Origin: an uncultured Prevotella sp.
GTDB lineage: Bacteria > Bacteroidota > Bacteroidia > Bacteroidales > Bacteroidaceae
Length of the DNA stretch: 64,000 bases
Reading direction: 5' to 3'
Assembly: GCA_900543975.1 (NCBI GenBank)
Contig: UQTI01000002.1
Location: 13,056-77,055 of the forward strand
Position 1 is the stretch's first letter; each line of letters begins with the position of its first letter. Below are positions 60,852 to 64,000 of this stretch, one piece after another. The notes below the pieces were generated by a model that saw only the letters and a list, made by a program, of their open reading frames with translations, ran no database searches and was not told the DNA's origin. The translations under genes and the position numbers were made by a program.

Positions 60852-62861
60852 ATGGATTTTACATATTCAATATGGATTCTTCTGCTGCCTTTGATCAGCT
60901 TCTTGGTCATCGGACTGCCCGAATTCCTGAATAAGAAATATGCCTGGTCGCACAAGACAGCCGGACTGATCGGAACCTGTTCGCTCGGACTGGTTACGGT
61001 GTTGAGCTATTTTACCGCGTTCCAGTATTTCACATCTCCTCGTCTTGCTGACGGCACACTTGCAACCTTCGTGCCTTACAATTTCACTTGGTTGCCTTTG
61101 GGCCATCTCCATTTCGATCTTGGCGTCTTGCTTGACCCCATTTCGGTGATGATGCTTATCGTCATCTCAACGGTCAGCCTCATGGTGCACATCTATTCGT
61201 TTGGCTACATGCACGGTGAGAAAGGTTTCCAGCGCTATTATGCGTTCCTTTCTCTCTTTACCATGTCAATGCTCGGACTGGTGCTTGCCACGAACATCTT
61301 CCAGATGTACATGTTCTGGGAGCTTGTGGGTGTAAGCTCTTACCTCCTCATTGGCTTCTATTACACATTGCATGCTGCTGTTCACGCATCGAAGAAGGCG
61401 TTCATCGTAACACGTTTTGCCGATATGTTCTTCCTCATAGGTATCCTTATCTTTGGATATTACACAGGAAGCTACAACTTCTCGTTTGCTGGTAATGTAG
61501 AATATCTTAACGGCGTAGCTGCCTTTACTGCTGTTGATAGTGCACGCGCTGTCGCTGCTGGCGGCTTCCTCCTGCCAACAGCTCTTGTGCTGATGTTCAT
61601 CGGTGGTGCCGGCAAGTCGGCAATGTTCCCATTGCACATCTGGCTGCCCGATGCCATGGAGGGTCCAACACCTGTATCTGCTCTTATCCACGCCGCTACC
61701 ATGGTTGTTGCTGGTGTGTTCCAGATTGCACGCATGTTCCCCATCTGGATCGAGTATGCTCCCCAATCTCTTGATGTTGTTGTTGTTGTTGGCGCGTTCA
61801 CAGCGTTCTATGCTGCTGCCGTGGCTTGCGCACAGAGTGACATCAAGCGTGTGCTTGCCTTCTCAACAATCTCTCAGATCGCCTTCATGATGGTGGCTCT
61901 CGGCGTTTGTCTGCCCGGACATCATGGAGCTGTTCTCGACAACCATGCACAGCTTGGTTACATGGCTTCTATGTTCCACCTCTTCACACACGCCATGTTT
62001 AAGGCTTGTCTGTTCCTTGGAGCAGGTTGCATTATCCATGCAGTCCATTCTAACGAGATGTCTACAATGGGTGGCTTGCGTAAGTACATGCCTATCACAC
62101 ACATCACGTTCCTTATCTCATGTCTCGCTATCGCGGGCATCCCCTTCTTCTCGGGCTTTAGCTCAAAGGATGAGATCATTACCGCTTGCTTCGAGTATTC
62201 TCCTGTTTGCGGTTGGTGGATGACAGGTGTAGCAGCCATGACAGCATTCTATATGTTCCGTCTCTACTACGGCATTTTCTGGGGTACAGAGAACAAGGAG
62301 CTTCACGCTCACCACACTCCTCATGAGGCTCCTGCAGCCATGACTTTCCCTCTTGTGTTCTTGAGCATCATTACCGTAGGTGTGGGTGTCGTTACAACCC
62401 TCGGCGGTTTCCTCAACTGGGAGTGGGCAAGCTTTGGAAAGTTCGTGAGTGCTGCTGGCACAATCTATACTGTTCATTTCGACCCTCAGGTTGCAGCAAC
62501 CTCAACTGTTATTGCAATCCTCTCTATCGCTCTTGCTACATATATATATAAAGGTGAGAAGCAGCCTATCGCCGACAAGCTCTACGCTACATTCCCACGT
62601 CTGCATCGTTGGGCTTACAAGCGTTTCTACATGGATGAGGTTTATCAGTTTGTTACACACAAAATATTGTTCCGTTGCGTCAGCCGTCCTGCACAGTGGA
62701 TTGACGAGAAGATCATCAATGGTCTTATCGACTTTACCGCTTGGGGCGCCAACGAGGCAGGAGAGACCATTCGTCCTTGGCAGAGCGGCGACGTTCGCCA
62801 GTATGCCGTTTGGTTCCTTACAGGTGCGGTAGCTTTAACATTATTATTACTTTGTTTGTAA
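60852..62861 (+). CDS. nuoL: NADH-quinone oxidoreductase subunit L
   Basis: 669 residues. Antiporter-like membrane subunit: FWELVGVSSYLLIGFYY, GKSAMFPLHIWLPDAMEGPTPVSALIHAATMVVAGVF, and LFTHAMFKACLFLGAG. The C-terminal part holds the lateral helix. It pumps protons. Ten bases after nuoK. Confidence 0.97.
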   Translation: MDFTYSIWILLLPLISFLVIGLPEFLNKKYAWSHKTAGLIGTCSLGLVTVLSYFTAFQYFTSPRLADGTLATFVPYNFTWLPLGHLHFDLGVLLDPISVMMLIVISTVSLMVHIYSFGYMHGEKGFQRYYAFLSLFTMSMLGLVLATNIFQMYMFWELVGVSSYLLIGFYYTLHAAVHASKKAFIVTRFADMFFLIGILIFGYYTGSYNFSFAGNVEYLNGVAAFTAVDSARAVAAGGFLLPTALVLMFIGGAGKSAMFPLHIWLPDAMEGPTPVSALIHAATMVVAGVFQIARMFPIWIEYAPQSLDVVVVVGAFTAFYAAAVACAQSDIKRVLAFSTISQIAFMMVALGVCLPGHHGAVLDNHAQLGYMASMFHLFTHAMFKACLFLGAGCIIHAVHSNEMSTMGGLRKYMPITHITFLISCLAIAGIPFFSGFSSKDEIITACFEYSPVCGWWMTGVAAMTAFYMFRLYYGIFWGTENKELHAHHTPHEAPAAMTFPLVFLSIITVGVGVVTTLGGFLNWEWASFGKFVSAAGTIYTVHFDPQVAATSTVIAILSIALATYIYKGEKQPIADKLYATFPRLHRWAYKRFYMDEVYQFVTHKILFRCVSRPAQWIDEKIINGLIDFTAWGANEAGETIRPWQSGDVRQYAVWFLTGAVALTLLLLCL

Positions 62862-62862
62862 A

Positions 62863-62962
62863 CAAGTAGACAAGTGGATTAGTAGACAAGTAAACAAGCT
62901 GATAGCCATTAGCGCTTATACCAATAGCTCGTCAACTCGTCAACTCGTCAACTCGTCAACTA
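62863..62962. repeat. GTCAACTC/AGACAAGT repeat spacer before nuoM
   Basis: AGACAAGT words are followed by four CGTCAACT copies (62923-62959). It separates nuoL and nuoM. Confidence 0.7.
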
Positions 62963-62974
62963 ACAATTAAAAAT

Positions 62975-64000
62975 ATGAATATATTAAGTTTATTCGTAGT
63001 AATCCCTGTCTTGATGTTGCTCGGTCTTTGGATCGCACGCAACGTCAATCAGGTGCGTGGTGTGATGGTTGCCGGTTCATCTTGCCTCTTGGCAATGAGC
63101 ATCTGGCTCACACTCCATTTTATCGGTGAGCGTGCAGCTGGCAACACCGAGGAGATGATTCTCCGCGCTTCTACGGAATGGTTCCCTGCTCTCCACATCA
63201 ATTATGAGGTGGGTGTCGATGGAATCTCCGTTGTCATGCTTCTGCTTTCGAGCATCATCGTGTTCACAGGCACATTCGCCTCATGGAAGCTTAAGCCCCT
63301 TACCAAGGAGTTCTTCATGTGGTTCACCTTGCTCTCAACAGGTGTTTATGGCTTCTTTATCTCTATAGACCTGTTCACCATGTTCATGTTCTATGAGGTG
63401 GCTCTCATCCCTATGTACCTTCTTATCGGCTACTGGGGCTCCGGTCGTAAAGAATACGCTGCCATGAAGCTTACCTTGATGCTTATGGGCGGTTCTGCCC
63501 TTATCATCCTTGGCTTGGTAGGAATCTATTTCTTCAACGGAGCTTCAACCATGAGCATTCTTGAAATTGCACACAATAACCACATCCCGGCAGCTGTTCA
63601 GAATGTGCTGTTCCCGTTTGTGTTTATTGGTTTCGGTGTGCTTGGTGCCCTGTTCCCATTCCATACATGGTCTCCAATCGGTCACGGTTGTGCCCCGACC
63701 TCTGTGTCTATGCTCCACGCAGGTGTGCTCATGAAGCTTGGTGGCTACGGCTGCTTCCGCATTGCCATGTTCCTCCTGCCTCAGGCTGCACACGATTTGG
63801 CTTGGATCTTCCTTATCCTTACCACAATCTCTGTAGTGTATGGTGCATTCTCGGCTTGCGTTCAGACAGACCTTAAGTTCATCAATGCCTATTCATCAGT
63901 TTCCCACTGTGGCTTGGTGCTCTTCGCTCTCTTGATGATGACCCGCGTGTCTTGCACAGGTGCCATCCTTCAGATGCTTTCACACGGTCTTATGACAGCC
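62975..64000 (+). CDS. nuoM: NADH-quinone oxidoreductase subunit M, N-terminal part (runs off window)
   Basis: 342 codons are present. Antiporter-like subunit with VGVDGISVVMLLLSSIIVFTG, the conserved Glu in FMFYEVALIPMYLLIGYWG, and PFHTWSPIGHGCAPTSVSMLHAGVLMKLGGYG, where other bacteria usually have LPDAHxEAPTAGSVILAGVLLKLG; the Bacteroidetes type lacks the DAH. nuoN is expected beyond the edge. Confidence 0.96.
   Translation, partial: MNILSLFVVIPVLMLLGLWIARNVNQVRGVMVAGSSCLLAMSIWLTLHFIGERAAGNTEEMILRASTEWFPALHINYEVGVDGISVVMLLLSSIIVFTGTFASWKLKPLTKEFFMWFTLLSTGVYGFFISIDLFTMFMFYEVALIPMYLLIGYWGSGRKEYAAMKLTLMLMGGSALIILGLVGIYFFNGASTMSILEIAHNNHIPAAVQNVLFPFVFIGFGVLGALFPFHTWSPIGHGCAPTSVSMLHAGVLMKLGGYGCFRIAMFLLPQAAHDLAWIFLILTTISVVYGAFSACVQTDLKFINAYSSVSHCGLVLFALLMMTRVSCTGAILQMLSHGLMTA

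Overview
The window reads as a chromosomal segment of a Bacteroidales bacterium, most likely Prevotella or a close relative. The evidence is: -7 promoter boxes of the form TAnnTTTG in front of many genes with no clear Shine-Dalgarno sites; a fused nuoCD directly followed by nuoH; the 30-residue-class basic COX24/AURKAIP1-like protein; a DUF4301 protein; the PyrK-like/GltD fusion; and S16 with an Ala/Glu/Lys tail. I saw no rRNA, tRNA, CRISPR or intact insertion sequence.

Layout. (1) 1-4030, minus strand: operon hisH-hisA-hisF-hisIE-ftsE-lysC (lysC cut by the window edge). (2) 4500-14050, plus strand: RNase P RNA, a YihY-family membrane protein, a short DnaJ-type co-chaperone, rpsP, fabD, a GH13 alpha-amylase fused to an AlaX-type tRNA-editing domain, and a vitamin B6 block in which a ThiD-like kinase fused to an AraC helix-turn-helix precedes pdxS-pdxT. 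(3) 14700-37340, mostly minus strand: RNase G, a tiny basic ribosome-associated-type protein, HU, then a six-gene unit (17037-25814) that combines a divergent tubulin/FtsZ-like protein, a giant actin/Hsp70-fold ATPase, a coiled-coil protein, a zinc-ribbon membrane protein, a small multi-pass membrane protein and a vWA-like lipoprotein. This unit is the best candidate for an undescribed system. It is followed by a TtcA-like protein, a DUF486 protein, the NfnSL-like fusion, serS, rplU-rpmA with a structured leader, clpC, a 195-bp MITE-like element, an M64 peptidase, a folK-like gene and a small lipoprotein. (4) 37786-40237, plus strand: mtaB and a family 2 glycosyltransferase. (5) 40358-49510, minus strand: two LuxR-type regulators (one with a hemerythrin/Ric-like domain), pyk with a repeat-bearing leader, tex, and hisG-hisD-hisC. 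(6) 49600-52519, plus: an MltF-like lytic transglycosylase and a DUF4301 protein. (7) 52802-55271, minus: a P1B copper-type ATPase that lacks most of the nucleotide-binding domain, and a Fur-family regulator. (8) 55448-64000, plus: complex I genes nuoA-B-CD-H-I-J-K-L-M (nuoM cut by the edge), without nuoE/F/G at the usual place.

The two his clusters together supply every step of histidine synthesis except hisB, which must lie elsewhere. Other points that stand out are several domain fusions or losses in otherwise ordinary enzymes (GH13-AlaX, ThiD-AraC with a lost catalytic motif, the short P1B ATPase) and a set of intergenic tandem or palindromic repeats (14457, 34903, 43552, 52535, 58105). 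All calls come from reading the sequence; no searches were run.
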